DNA of 32,638 nucleotides. It comes from Odoribacter sp. GTDB taxonomy: Bacteria; Bacteroidota; Bacteroidia; Bacteroidales; Marinifilaceae. The position numbers were made by a program, and so were the translations under genes. The notes below the pieces were generated by a model. That model saw only the letters and a list, made by a program, of their open reading frames with translations. It did not search any database and was not told where the DNA came from. The stretch covers positions 1 through 32,638 of the forward strand of contig JAHHTT010000024.1 of assembly GCA_020024465.1 (NCBI GenBank), given 5' to 3'. This document shows positions 23,345 to 32,587 of this stretch, one piece after another; position 1 is the first letter of the stretch; each line of letters begins with the position of its first letter.

Positions 23345-25501
23345 ATGAAAACCTATAATCCGAATGAAATCAAGAATATCGCTCTTGTGGGTAGTGCTGG
23401 GTCTGGCAAGACAACACTGGCTGAAGCGATGATGTATGAGGGCGGGGTCATTTCGCGCAGAGGTAGCGTGAATGCAAAAAATACATCTTCCGATTACCGT
23501 CCTGTGGAGCAAGAATATGGGTCTTCTGTTTTTCCGGCAGTTTTGTATGCTGAATGGAAAGAACAGAAGTTGAATTTTATAGATACTCCGGGAGCTGATG
23601 ATTTTGTCGGAGGCGTTATTTCTGCGCTGAATGTAGCGGACTCTGCAGTCATGGTGGTGAATGCCGTGCGTGGAATCGAGGTTGGCACTGAGATAATCAG
23701 CCGGCATTTACAGAGAATGCATAAGCCGATGATTTTTATTGTCAATCAACTGGATCATGAAAAGTCAAATTTTGAACAGACTGTTGAACATGCTCAAGCA
23801 TCGTTTGGCAAAAAGGTGGTGTTGGTGCAGTATCCGGTGAATCAAGGAGCCGGATTCAATAGGGTGGTGGATGTGTTGAAGATGGAAATGTATCAGTGGA
23901 AACCGGAAGGAGGGAAGCCTGACGTATTGCCTATTCCAGAAGAAGAAAAAGAGAAAGCAAATGAATTGCACAATGCATTAGTTGAAGCTGCTGCTGAAAA
24001 TGATGAAGGATTGATGGAACTTTATTTCGAAAAAGGAAGTTTGACTGAAGATGAGATGCGTGCCGGTATCCGTAAGGGATTGATTGCAAGAGATATGTTC
24101 CCGGTATTTTGTGTGTCTGCAGAGAAGGATATGTGTGTGCGCCGTTTTATGGAGTTCCTGGTGAATGTGGCTCCGAATGCAGCGGCTATGCCGGGGATGG
24201 AAACAAAGGACGGCAAGCTTGTGCCTTATGATGTGAACGGACCTATTTCTGCTGTGGTCTTCAGTACAACGATTGAGCAGCATTTGGGAGATATTAACTA
24301 TTTTAAAGTGGTGTCGGGTGTTGTGAAGGAAGGTGACGATCTGATTAATATGACTACCGGTACTAAAGAGCGTATTGCGCAGTTGTATGCTGTAGCGGGT
24401 AAGAACCGTACTAAAGTATCTGAACTGCGTGCCGGAGATATTGGCGCTACTGTGAAATTGAAAGGTACAAAAAATGGTGATACGCTGAACAGCAAGGATT
24501 GTGATTATGTATTCCCGGCAATTGTTTATCCGAACTCTCGCTTCCGTACGGCTGTTCGTGCAGAGAACAAAGCTGATGAAGAGAAGATGGCAGAGGTGCT
24601 CTACCGTATGCATGAAGAGGATCCTTCTTTGCTGGTTGAATATTCTAAGGAGTTGAAACAGATGATTCTTTCCGGTCAGGGAGAGTTTCATTTGAATACA
24701 ATGAAATGGCGTATTGAGCATAATGATAAGATTCGTATCGAGTTTTATGCTCCGAAAATTCCATATCGTGAAACCATTACCAAGTATGCCCAGGCAGATT
24801 ACCGTCACAAGAAACAGTCGGGTGGTGCCGGTCAATTCGGAGAGGTTCACATGGTCATTGAACCTTATGAAGAGGGGATGTCGGATCCTGTTTCCTATAA
24901 GATTGGCGGAGTGGACAGTAAGATGTCCATCAAGGGAAAGGAGGAATATGACTTGCCATGGGGCGGTAAGTTAATATTCTACAATTGTATTGTCGGTGGT
25001 GTAATTGAGGCTCGTTTTATGCCTGCTATCTTGAAGGGTATTATGGAGAAGATGGAGGAAGGGCCGTTGACCGGTTCGTACGCACGCGATATCCGCGTAT
25101 GTATCTACGACGGTAAGATGCACCCGGTAGATTCAAATGAAATTTCCTTCCGTTTGGCAGGGCGTCATGCTTTCAGTGAGGCATTTAAAAAAGCCAATCC
25201 GAAGATTTTGGAACCGATTTATGATGTTGAGGTATTGGTTCCGGATGAGGATTTGGGAGATGTTATGGGTGATTTGCAGACCCGTCGAGCAATGATTATG
25301 GGTATGGAAGCAGACAGCGGTTTCCAGAAATTGATGGCTAAAGTGCCGCAGAAAGAGATGCAGCGTTATTCTACAGCCTTAAGTTCTATTACCGGAGGTC
25401 GTGCAACATTTACCATGAGTTTTGCAGGATATGAAAAAGTGCCTTCAGATGTTCAGGAAGAGTTGCTGAAGGATTATCATGAGGCTGATGATGAGGAATA
25501 A
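23345..25501 (+). CDS. fusA2: EF-G paralogue (EF-G2 type) lacking the catalytic His
   Basis: The 718-residue protein has the full EF-G layout: G domain, domain II, and III-V ending in the EF-G C-terminal fold (SFAGYEKVPSDVQEELLKDY). The P-loop GSAGSGKTT (residues 16-24) is intact. Switch II reads DTPGADDF, so Ala-84 stands where EF-G has the GTPase-activating His (DTPGHVDF). Switch I is also altered (EQEYGSSV instead of E-R-x-R-G-I-T) and G4 is NQLD. As I recall, Bacteroides EF-G2 supports slow translation without GTP hydrolysis under carbon starvation and in the gut, and is activated by the carbohydrate regulator Cur. The missing His fits that paralogue. It is monocistronic, with a LacI-type palindrome upstream and a strong terminator downstream. 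Confidence 0.88.
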   Translation: MKTYNPNEIKNIALVGSAGSGKTTLAEAMMYEGGVISRRGSVNAKNTSSDYRPVEQEYGSSVFPAVLYAEWKEQKLNFIDTPGADDFVGGVISALNVADSAVMVVNAVRGIEVGTEIISRHLQRMHKPMIFIVNQLDHEKSNFEQTVEHAQASFGKKVVLVQYPVNQGAGFNRVVDVLKMEMYQWKPEGGKPDVLPIPEEEKEKANELHNALVEAAAENDEGLMELYFEKGSLTEDEMRAGIRKGLIARDMFPVFCVSAEKDMCVRRFMEFLVNVAPNAAAMPGMETKDGKLVPYDVNGPISAVVFSTTIEQHLGDINYFKVVSGVVKEGDDLINMTTGTKERIAQLYAVAGKNRTKVSELRAGDIGATVKLKGTKNGDTLNSKDCDYVFPAIVYPNSRFRTAVRAENKADEEKMAEVLYRMHEEDPSLLVEYSKELKQMILSGQGEFHLNTMKWRIEHNDKIRIEFYAPKIPYRETITKYAQADYRHKKQSGGAGQFGEVHMVIEPYEEGMSDPVSYKIGGVDSKMSIKGKEEYDLPWGGKLIFYNCIVGGVIEARFMPAILKGIMEKMEEGPLTGSYARDIRVCIYDGKMHPVDSNEISFRLAGRHAFSEAFKKANPKILEPIYDVEVLVPDEDLGDVMGDLQTRRAMIMGMEADSGFQKLMAKVPQKEMQRYSTALSSITGGRATFTMSFAGYEKVPSDVQEELLKDYHEADDEE

Positions 25502-25526
25502 ATATGTTGTAATTGTAATATGAGGA

Positions 25527-25549
25527 ATGGGATTCATTATGAATCCCAT
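25527..25549 (+). terminator. Terminator of the EF-G2 gene
   Basis: atgggattca (25527-25536) pairs with tgaatcccat (25540-25549) around three bases. C and eight T follow (25551-25558). Confidence 0.92.
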
Positions 25550-25654
25550 CTTTTTTTTGTATGATTGGCTATGCAATCTGTTTACCTTTGCCACTCTCTG
25601 TACTATCGTATGCAATCTAAGGCAAGTCTAAAGCAAATCTTTCGGTGCACGACA

Positions 25655-25674
25655 TATATTTGTTTTTATCTTTG
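25655..25674 (+). promoter_or_regulatory. Two overlapping-range -7 elements for rsmE
   Basis: TATATTTG (25655-25662) and TATCTTTG (25667-25674) both fit TAnnTTTG, 61-80 bp before rsmE. Neither has TTTG at the ideal upstream distance. One of them probably serves rsmE and the small gene after it. Confidence 0.45.
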
Positions 25675-25734
25675 CCTCGCTTTTTCAAATATCGTTTTTT
25701 TTTTCATTAATTTTGTAAGATAAAATTCAATGGT

Positions 25735-26439
25735 ATGAACTTATTTTATACACCGGATGTTTCAGGAGATTACTATACATTGAGTCCGGAGGAATCAAAG
25801 CATTGTGTGCGTGTATTACGAATGGAAGTAGGAGAACCGGTTGTGCTGGTTGATGGGCGGGGGAATTGGTTTGAAGGAGAAATCGACCGTGCCGAGGCGA
25901 AAGGATGTGGGGTGAAGATTTTAGAGAAAAAAGAGGAATATGGCAAACGATCGTTCAGATTGCATTTGGCCGTTGCACCGACAAAGAATATTGACCGGAC
26001 GGAGTGGATGTTGGAAAAATGTACGGAGATAGGAATTGACGCTATTACTATGTTGAATTCGGAACATTCTGAACGTAAAGTGGTGAAGGATGAACGGCTG
26101 GAGAAGGTGTTGGTGGCGGCGATGAAACAGTCGCTTAAGGCATATAGGCCAGAGTACCATACGATGATAAATTTCAAAGATTTTGTAGTTTCCTGTACAG
26201 AGAAGCACAAGTTTATCGCTCATTGTCATGAAGGTGAGAAATTGCGTCTGAATGAGGTGTACCGGCCAGGGGAAGATGTTGTGATTTTGATTGGACCGGA
26301 GGGCGATTTCTCCGATGAGGAAGTGATATTTGCTGAAAAGAATGGTTTTCGTGCTGTTACGTTAGGGTGTAGCCGTCTGAGAACAGAAACGGCAGGTATT
26401 GTGGCTTGCCATAGTATTGATTTTATGAATAACGTATAG
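25735..26439 (+). CDS. rsmE: 16S rRNA m3U1498 methyltransferase
   Basis: RsmE is a SPOUT-class methyltransferase that uses S-adenosylmethionine to methylate N3 of U1498 in 16S rRNA. The N-terminal PUA-like RNA-binding part is seen in LSPEESKHCVRVLRMEVGE. The SPOUT domain is seen in LAVAPTKNIDRTEWMLEKCT with EIG, SERKVVKDERLEKVLVAAMK with QSLKAYRP, and the knot motifs LIGPEGDFSDEEV and AVTLGCSRLRTETAGI, which form the cofactor site. At 234 residues it is the normal size. A 32-codon gene starts 3 bp after its stop and is probably co-translated. Confidence 0.95.
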   Translation: MNLFYTPDVSGDYYTLSPEESKHCVRVLRMEVGEPVVLVDGRGNWFEGEIDRAEAKGCGVKILEKKEEYGKRSFRLHLAVAPTKNIDRTEWMLEKCTEIGIDAITMLNSEHSERKVVKDERLEKVLVAAMKQSLKAYRPEYHTMINFKDFVVSCTEKHKFIAHCHEGEKLRLNEVYRPGEDVVILIGPEGDFSDEEVIFAEKNGFRAVTLGCSRLRTETAGIVACHSIDFMNNV

Positions 26440-26442
26440 TAC

Positions 26443-26541
26443 ATGGAGTATATACTACAAATAGCAGCTATTCTTGCATTGTTTATTATTGTGCCCCGAT
26501 GGTTGTGGGGTAAGAAGACGGAGCATCCGGATGAAAAATAG
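26443..26541 (+). CDS. Small single-helix membrane protein
   Basis: A 32-residue open frame starts 3 bp after the rsmE stop: MEYILQIAAILALFIIVPRW followed by LWGKKTEHPDEK. It has one hydrophobic segment (residues 4-19) followed by a positively charged RWLWGKK, then an acidic tail, so the N-terminus is probably outside or buried and the C-terminus cytoplasmic. It is too short for routine gene callers. The close spacing to rsmE suggests translational coupling. I recognise no family and no function. Confidence 0.6.
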   Translation: MEYILQIAAILALFIIVPRWLWGKKTEHPDEK

Positions 26542-26703
26542 TTGTGGTTGTTTTATGAGTTAATATAAATGCCATATTGACATTTGTAAATATATAAAAC
26601 TGTCATTATGTCACCTATTGCTGTTGTGATTGTTTTGAAATCTTTTGATTTTTGAATCGGTATGCATTTTGTATTTTCATTAGTGCAATAAATTACTAAG
26701 CTT

Positions 26704-29295
26704 ATGAATACAAATAATTATACTATCAAATCGCAGGAAGCATTGCAGTATGCTGTGCAACTTGCACAAAGCAAAGGACAACAGGCTATTGAGACTGGTC
26801 ATTTGTTGAAGGGTGTTCTCAATGTAGGTGAGAATGTCACTCAGTTTATTTTTAATAAACTGGGGGTAAACAGCAGAAACCTGATGGCGGCATTGGACAG
26901 GATTGTAGATTCTTATCCAAAGGTATCAGGTGGCGAAGCTTATCTTTCTAACGATAGTAACAAAGCTTTAGAAAGAGCAACAAGACTTGCAAATGAAATG
27001 GGCGATCAGTACATTTCTTTGGAGCATATTTTATTGGGGTTGCTTGATAATCGGGATCAGGTCGCACAATTATTGAAAGACAGTGGATTGACAGAGAAGG
27101 AAACGAAGGAGTCTATTGCAGAATTGAGAAAAGGTTCTAAGGTGAATTCACAATCTGCAGAAGAGAGTTATGATGCTTTGGGCAGATATGCAATTAATTT
27201 GAACGAGCGTGCCAGAAATGGTAAGTTAGACCCTGTTATTGGGCGTGATGATGAAATCAGGCGTGTATTGCAGATTCTTTCCCGCCGTACGAAGAATAAT
27301 CCGATTTTGATTGGTGAGCCGGGTGTCGGTAAGACGGCGATAGCTGAAGGGTTGGCTCAGCGAATTGTGAATGGGGATGTCCCTTCTAATTTGGCTTCTA
27401 AACAAATATATTCCTTGGATATGGGATCCTTGATTGCAGGTGCTAAGTACAAAGGGGAGTTTGAGGAGCGCTTGAAAGCTGTGGTTAATGAGGTCTTGGC
27501 TTCAGAAGGAGAAGTTATTCTGTTTATTGATGAAATTCATACGTTGGTTGGAGCAGGGAAATCAGAAGGGGCTATGGATGCGGCCAATATTTTGAAGCCG
27601 GCTTTGGCTCGTGGTGATTTAAGATCTATCGGAGCTACGACACTGAATGAATATCAGAAATATTTTGAGCAGGATAAGGCATTGGAACGTCGTTTCCAAA
27701 AAGTGATGATTGATGAACCGGATGTGATGAGTGCCATCAGTATTATGCGTGGTTTAAAGGAAAAGTATGAGAATCACCATAAGGTACGTATCACTGATGA
27801 TGCGATTATTGCTTCTGTGGAGTTGTCACACCGGTATATATCTGACCGTTTTCTACCGGACAAAGCGATTGACCTGGTGGATGAGGCTGCTGCAAAGTTG
27901 CGTTTGGAAATGAATTCTGTTCCGGAAGAGATTGATGAACTGGATAGGAAAATCCAGCAGCTTGAAATCGAAAAAGAGGCTTTAAAACGCGAAGGTAGCA
28001 GCAAAAAGTTGGATGAAATCCAAAAAGAGTTGGCTGACTTGAATGATGAGCGTACCAAATTGCGGGCACAATGGGAGTCTGAGCGTTCGTTGATTGACGA
28101 GATTCAGAAGAATAAAGATGCCATTGAGCAATATAGGTTTGAAGCATCTCGAGCAGAGCGTGAAGGGGATTACGGTAAAGTGGCTGAATTGCGTTATGGT
28201 AAAATCAAGGAGGCAGAGCAACGGATAGAGGATGTCAAAGCGCGGTTGGCAGATATGAAGCACGGGCAGTCGCTGATACGAGAGGAGGTGACTTCTGATG
28301 ATATTGCTGCTGTAGTTTCCAAGTGGACAGGTATTCCTGTTAATCGTATGATGCAGAGTGAGCGGACAAAGCTGTTGCATTTGGAGGAGGAGTTGCACAA
28401 ACGTGTTGTCGGTCAGGATGTGGCAATTACGGCGTTGGCAGATGCCGTGCGACGTAACCGGGCAGGATTGCAAGATGCCCGCCGACCGATCGGTTCGTTT
28501 GTTTTTTTGGGTACAACCGGTGTCGGTAAGACAGAATTGGCAAAGGCTTTGGCTGAATTCTTGTTTGACGATGAATCTTTGATGACTCGTATTGATATGT
28601 CTGAATATCAGGAGAAACATTCCGTGTCTCGTTTGATTGGAGCTCCTCCGGGATACGTGGGTTATGACGAAGGCGGACAGTTGACCGAAGCTGTGAGACG
28701 TAAGCCGTATTCTGTCATATTGCTTGACGAAATCGAGAAGGCTCACCCGGATGTATTTAATATCTTATTACAAGTGCTGGATGATGGTCGTCTAACGGAT
28801 AATAAGGGGCGTACGGTGGATTTTAAGAACACCATTATCATTATGACTTCTAATATCGGTGCACATATCATTCAGGATAAATTGAAGGATTTGGATGATA
28901 ATAACCGGGAGGAAATTTTGGAAAAAACCAACAATGAGGTGTATGAATTGCTGAAGCAAACGATTCGTCCGGAGTTTTTGAATCGTATTGATGAGGTGAT
29001 TATGTTTACGCCTTTGCGGAAAAGCGAGATTGTTGACATTGTGCGTTTGCAGGTTAAATCTTTGCAGAAAATGTTAGCCAACAACAGCATCTCTATTGAA
29101 GTTACTGACCGTGCCGTTGAATGGATTGCACAGGAGGGGTATGATCCCCAATTCGGTGCCCGTCCGGTGAAAAGGGTAATCCAGCGGAATCTGTTGAATG
29201 ATTTGTCACGGCAGATATTGGCAGAGCAGGTGACAAAGGACAATAATATTGTGGTGGATATAAAGGATGATCACATTGTGTTTGAAAATAAATAA
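26704..29295 (+). CDS. clpB: ATP-dependent disaggregase ClpB
   Basis: ClpB is a hexameric AAA+ chaperone that, with DnaK, pulls proteins out of aggregates. The 863 residues contain the N-terminal Clp repeat domain (KSQEALQYAVQLAQSKGQQ, residues 9-27), NBD1 with Walker A GEPGVGKT and the Walker B stretch VILFIDEIHTLVGAG, the long M-domain coiled coil (about residues 400-520) that marks ClpB rather than ClpA or ClpC, and NBD2 with GTTGVGKTELAKAL, SVILLDEIEKAHPDVF and the sensor-2 stretch PQFGARPVKRVIQRN. The gene stands alone after a 162-bp gap without a clear promoter or CIRCE-like repeat, and ends at its own terminator. Confidence 0.97.
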   Translation: MNTNNYTIKSQEALQYAVQLAQSKGQQAIETGHLLKGVLNVGENVTQFIFNKLGVNSRNLMAALDRIVDSYPKVSGGEAYLSNDSNKALERATRLANEMGDQYISLEHILLGLLDNRDQVAQLLKDSGLTEKETKESIAELRKGSKVNSQSAEESYDALGRYAINLNERARNGKLDPVIGRDDEIRRVLQILSRRTKNNPILIGEPGVGKTAIAEGLAQRIVNGDVPSNLASKQIYSLDMGSLIAGAKYKGEFEERLKAVVNEVLASEGEVILFIDEIHTLVGAGKSEGAMDAANILKPALARGDLRSIGATTLNEYQKYFEQDKALERRFQKVMIDEPDVMSAISIMRGLKEKYENHHKVRITDDAIIASVELSHRYISDRFLPDKAIDLVDEAAAKLRLEMNSVPEEIDELDRKIQQLEIEKEALKREGSSKKLDEIQKELADLNDERTKLRAQWESERSLIDEIQKNKDAIEQYRFEASRAEREGDYGKVAELRYGKIKEAEQRIEDVKARLADMKHGQSLIREEVTSDDIAAVVSKWTGIPVNRMMQSERTKLLHLEEELHKRVVGQDVAITALADAVRRNRAGLQDARRPIGSFVFLGTTGVGKTELAKALAEFLFDDESLMTRIDMSEYQEKHSVSRLIGAPPGYVGYDEGGQLTEAVRRKPYSVILLDEIEKAHPDVFNILLQVLDDGRLTDNKGRTVDFKNTIIIMTSNIGAHIIQDKLKDLDDNNREEILEKTNNEVYELLKQTIRPEFLNRIDEVIMFTPLRKSEIVDIVRLQVKSLQKMLANNSISIEVTDRAVEWIAQEGYDPQFGARPVKRVIQRNLLNDLSRQILAEQVTKDNNIVVDIKDDHIVFENK

Positions 29296-29318
29296 GAGGA
29301 TTGTCTGTTGGAGTATAA

Positions 29319-29347
29319 AACTGCGGAATCGTGGAGGTTCCGCAGTT
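29319..29347 (+). terminator. clpB terminator
   Basis: aactgcggaa (29319-29328) pairs perfectly with ttccgcagtt (29338-29347) around nine bases, followed by further T (29348-29350). Confidence 0.9.
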
Positions 29348-29480
29348 TTTGTTGTATAATAGTTTTTCTTTATCATATCATTGATATTATCATTAAGAAA
29401 TGTGGATTGATATTCATTTATAATACTTACATTTATCCGTTGGAAAATGTAATAGTTAGATAATTAATATAATAATAGAT

Positions 29481-30938
29481 ATGAAGCAGAAATCTGATAT
29501 AGGATTGATAGGTCTGGCAGTGATGGGCGAGAATCTTGCTTTGAATTTTGAAAGCAGGGGATTTACAGTTTCCGTGTATAATCGTATTCATCCAGAACGA
29601 GAAAATGCAGTGGACCGCTTTGTCAATGGTCGTGGTGCGGGTAAGAATTTCCGACCGACATATTCCGTAAAGGAGTTGGTCGAGTCTCTTGAACGTCCAC
29701 GGAAGGTGATGATGATGATTCGTGCAGGTCAGCCGGTTGATGAAATGATAGGTCAGTTGGTTGAATTTCTGGAACCGGGAGATGTTGTAATTGATGGCGG
29801 AAATTCTGATTTTAGAGATACAGAACGTAGGGAGGAACAAATGGAAAAGAGGGGATTGCTTTATGTCGGTACGGGTATTTCCGGAGGTGAGATTGGAGCA
29901 TTGACCGGTCCGTCGGTAATGCCTGGAGGTTCTCCTGCTGCATGGCCATTGGTGAAGGATTTGCTACAAAGTGCGGCTGCTCATTTGGAGGATGGTACAC
30001 CTTGCTGTGAATGGATAGGCTCTGGTGGTGCCGGGCATTATGTAAAGATGGTGCATAACGGGATTGAATATGGTGATATGCAACTGATAGCTGAAAGCTA
30101 TGCGCTGTTACGTAATTACTGGCAGTTGGATAATGATGCGATTGCTGATGTTTTTGCAGAGTGGAATCGTGGAGAGTTGGATAGTTATTTGATGGAAATT
30201 ACTTCTGAAATCTGTCGTCGTAAGGATGCTGACGGTAGTTGGTTGCTTGACCATATATTGGATGCGGCAGGTCAGAAAGGTACTGGTAAATTGACTGTTG
30301 CTGCAGCTTTGGACGAAAGTGATCCATTGACATTAATAGCAGAGGCGGTAAATGCCCGTTTCCTTTCTGCGATCCGGAATGAGCGTATACAAGCAGCGTC
30401 ATTGTATAAGCGGGAAAATATAATTTCTCAGACTGCTATCCAGACAGAGGCATTGCGTCATGCTCTTTATGCTTCTAAGTTGATTTCTTATGCACAGGGC
30501 TTCTCTTTGTTGCGTAGAGCCTCTTTACATTATGATTGGAATCTGGATTTGGGCATGTTGGCTCGTATATGGCGGAAAGGATGTATTATCCGCTCTGTCT
30601 TTTTAGGTCAGATTACACGTGCGTATGAAGCAACGCCTTCTTTGGAGAATTTATTGTTTGATGACTTTTTCAGAGCCCGGATACAGGATGCAATATCTGC
30701 CTGGAGGCAGGTTGCTGCTGTTGCTATAGCAGAAGGGGTAGCCGCTCCTTGTATGACATCGGCCTTGACTTATTTCGATGGTCTGTGTACAACAAGTTCG
30801 GCAGCAAATGTTATTCAGGCACAGCGCGATTATTTCGGAGCACATACGTATGAACGTACGGATGCTCCTCGAGGACAGTTCTTTCATACAGATTGGAATG
30901 AAACCGGAGGAAGTGCTTCTCGGATTTATAATGTATAG
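29481..30938 (+). CDS. gnd: 6-phosphogluconate dehydrogenase (decarboxylating)
   Basis: Gnd oxidises 6-phosphogluconate to ribulose 5-phosphate and CO2 with NADP+, the last oxidative step of the pentose phosphate pathway. The Rossmann motif is GLIGLAVMGENLALN, the substrate region contains VGTGISGGEIGALTGPSVMP with GGSP, and the catalytic Lys lies in GAGHYVKMVHNGIEYGDMQL. The long helical C-terminal domain has CIIRSVFLGQI and AHTYERTDAPRGQFFHTDW near the end. At 485 residues it is of full length. zwf starts 44 bp downstream with no terminator between, so they form an operon. A near-consensus TACATTTA lies about 50 bp upstream. Confidence 0.96.
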   Translation: MKQKSDIGLIGLAVMGENLALNFESRGFTVSVYNRIHPERENAVDRFVNGRGAGKNFRPTYSVKELVESLERPRKVMMMIRAGQPVDEMIGQLVEFLEPGDVVIDGGNSDFRDTERREEQMEKRGLLYVGTGISGGEIGALTGPSVMPGGSPAAWPLVKDLLQSAAAHLEDGTPCCEWIGSGGAGHYVKMVHNGIEYGDMQLIAESYALLRNYWQLDNDAIADVFAEWNRGELDSYLMEITSEICRRKDADGSWLLDHILDAAGQKGTGKLTVAAALDESDPLTLIAEAVNARFLSAIRNERIQAASLYKRENIISQTAIQTEALRHALYASKLISYAQGFSLLRRASLHYDWNLDLGMLARIWRKGCIIRSVFLGQITRAYEATPSLENLLFDDFFRARIQDAISAWRQVAAVAIAEGVAAPCMTSALTYFDGLCTTSSAANVIQAQRDYFGAHTYERTDAPRGQFFHTDWNETGGSASRIYNV

Positions 30939-30982
30939 TGTATTGTTGATGAATCTTGATAGTTTATTTTAATGATAAGGAT

Positions 30983-32464
30983 ATGACAAAACCGGAAAAT
31001 CAGATATTAGTGATTTTTGGAGCCTCGGGTGATTTGACAAAACGTAAGTTATTGCCTTCACTGTTTGAATTGTTCGATCGTAATTTATTGCCTGAGCATT
31101 TTGTGATTTTAGGAGTGGCTCGTACTGCCTTTTCAGATAAGGAGTTTCGCTCTGTACAAAAAGAGAATTTAAAGCAGTTTCTGAAAGGGGAAAAGCCATC
31201 CGACGAACGTTTGGACGCTTTTTTAATTCGGGTGTATTACCTTGGTCTTGATACTGATAAATCTGAAGAATATCGTTTTTTGGCAGAAAAAGTGACAATT
31301 CTTAGAGAATTACATGATATACCTGACAGACTTCTTTATTACTTGGCTATCCCGCCACAAAAATATGCGATTGTATCATCAGCATTGAAAGAAAATGGTT
31401 TACATCAGGCGCAAACGGTAGATGGCTGGAGACGTATCATTGTTGAAAAACCTTTTGGAAGTAATTTGAAGACGGCACAAGAGCTCAATTACCAGCTTTG
31501 TTCTATTTTTGCAGAGGATGATATATATCGCATTGATCATTTTTTAGGAAAGGAGACCGTACAGAATATACTTGTCTTGCGCTTTGCTAATCAGATTTTT
31601 GAATCGCTTTGGAATCGCAATTATATAGATTCTGTTGAGATTTATGCTTTAGAAAAGTTGGGAGTAGAAAATCGTGGGAAGTATTATGAAGGAGCTGGTG
31701 CTTTGCGTGATATGGTGCAGAATCATTTAATGCAATTGATGGGATTCGTTGCTATGGAAGCTCCAGCTGCTTTTGATGCAGAATTGATGCGTGATGAAGT
31801 AGCAAAGGTCTTTCGCTCCTTGCATCCGTTGTCACCGACAGATGTCGTGCGTGGACAGTATACTTCCGGGCAAGTTGGTGATCAGGTATTATCAGCCTAT
31901 CGTGACGAATATGGTGTTGCAGTATCTTCAAGTACAGAGACTTATGTGGCAATGCGTTTTTATATTGATAACTGGCGTTGGGGGGGAGTGCCATTTTATT
32001 TTTATACAGGCAAGAGAATGTCGGTATCCCGTTCTGAAATAGTGATTCATTTTAAGAATGTGCCTCATCATCTTTTCAATGGGATGTGTACATATGGTTC
32101 TTGTAATCAATTGATTTTAAAAGTTGATTCGCCGGAAAGTATTTCGTTGAAATTTGGATTAAAAGTGCCCGGCTCTTTTTTTGAGGTAAAGCAGGTGAGT
32201 ATGGATTTTGCATATAATTCTTTGTGTAATACTTATATTGCAACGGCATACGAGCGTTTGCTTTTGGATGCTATGCAGGGAGATTCTACGCTTTATACTC
32301 GCACGGATGCATTGGAGTTGAGTTGGCGCTTCATTGATCCAATTCTTGAATATTGGGAGAAATATCCTGAGCGAGGTTTAACCAGCTATTCTGCAGGTAG
32401 TGAGGGTCCAGAAGAACGGAAATGGCTTCTTCAGCGTCGCCTTTCCGGAATAGATACGTTATAA
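30983..32464 (+). CDS. zwf: Glucose-6-phosphate 1-dehydrogenase
   Basis: Zwf oxidises glucose 6-phosphate to the lactone with NADP+, opening the oxidative pentose phosphate pathway. The dinucleotide motif is VIFGASGDLTKRKLLPSLFE, the substrate Lys is in VEKPFGSNL and the catalytic signature is YRIDHFLGKETVQN. The protein is 493 residues. The frame is open from 30956, but only with a TTG. The ATG at 30983 (MTKPENQILVIFG) has a TAAGGA ribosome site just upstream and gives the family's N-terminus. It is co-transcribed with gnd. The usual partner, 6-phosphogluconolactonase, is not next to it; a terminator-like hairpin and a tRNA gene follow instead. Confidence 0.96.
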   Translation: MTKPENQILVIFGASGDLTKRKLLPSLFELFDRNLLPEHFVILGVARTAFSDKEFRSVQKENLKQFLKGEKPSDERLDAFLIRVYYLGLDTDKSEEYRFLAEKVTILRELHDIPDRLLYYLAIPPQKYAIVSSALKENGLHQAQTVDGWRRIIVEKPFGSNLKTAQELNYQLCSIFAEDDIYRIDHFLGKETVQNILVLRFANQIFESLWNRNYIDSVEIYALEKLGVENRGKYYEGAGALRDMVQNHLMQLMGFVAMEAPAAFDAELMRDEVAKVFRSLHPLSPTDVVRGQYTSGQVGDQVLSAYRDEYGVAVSSSTETYVAMRFYIDNWRWGGVPFYFYTGKRMSVSRSEIVIHFKNVPHHLFNGMCTYGSCNQLILKVDSPESISLKFGLKVPGSFFEVKQVSMDFAYNSLCNTYIATAYERLLLDAMQGDSTLYTRTDALELSWRFIDPILEYWEKYPERGLTSYSAGSEGPEERKWLLQRRLSGIDTL

Positions 32465-32485
32465 AAGGAAAATTAAAAAATAAAC

Positions 32486-32525
32486 GAGTTGATAAAGAAT
32501 TTATTCGTAGGTTCTTTATTAACTC
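32486..32525 (+). terminator. gnd-zwf terminator candidate
   Basis: Fourteen-base arms (32486-32499 and 32512-32525, gagttgataaagaa with its partner) pair with a single G-T wobble. The T run after it is weak. Confidence 0.6.
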
Positions 32526-32563
32526 AGTTATTTGATTGTAGAATATTTGTAGCTAATAAAAAA

Positions 32564-32582
32564 GCCACCGTTAGACGATGGC
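32564..32582 (-). terminator. Terminator of tRNA-Asn
   Basis: gccaccg (32564-32570) pairs with cgatggc (32576-32582). On the minus strand a T run (32558-32563) follows, just downstream of the tRNA 3' end. Confidence 0.85.
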
Positions 32583-32587
32583 CTTTG

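Noticed and set aside
23978..24850. 290-codon minus-strand frame inside the EF-G2 gene
   Set aside because: It is a shadow of a conserved gene, with no promoter and no recognisable domain.
25570..25618. Ten-base direct repeat (tatgcaatct) 39 bp apart before rsmE
   Set aside because: Only two copies of a short AT-rich word; not enough to call an operator or repeat family.
27982..28746. 254-codon minus-strand frame inside clpB
   Set aside because: It is antisense to the ClpB M-domain and NBD2; composition is typical of a shadow frame.
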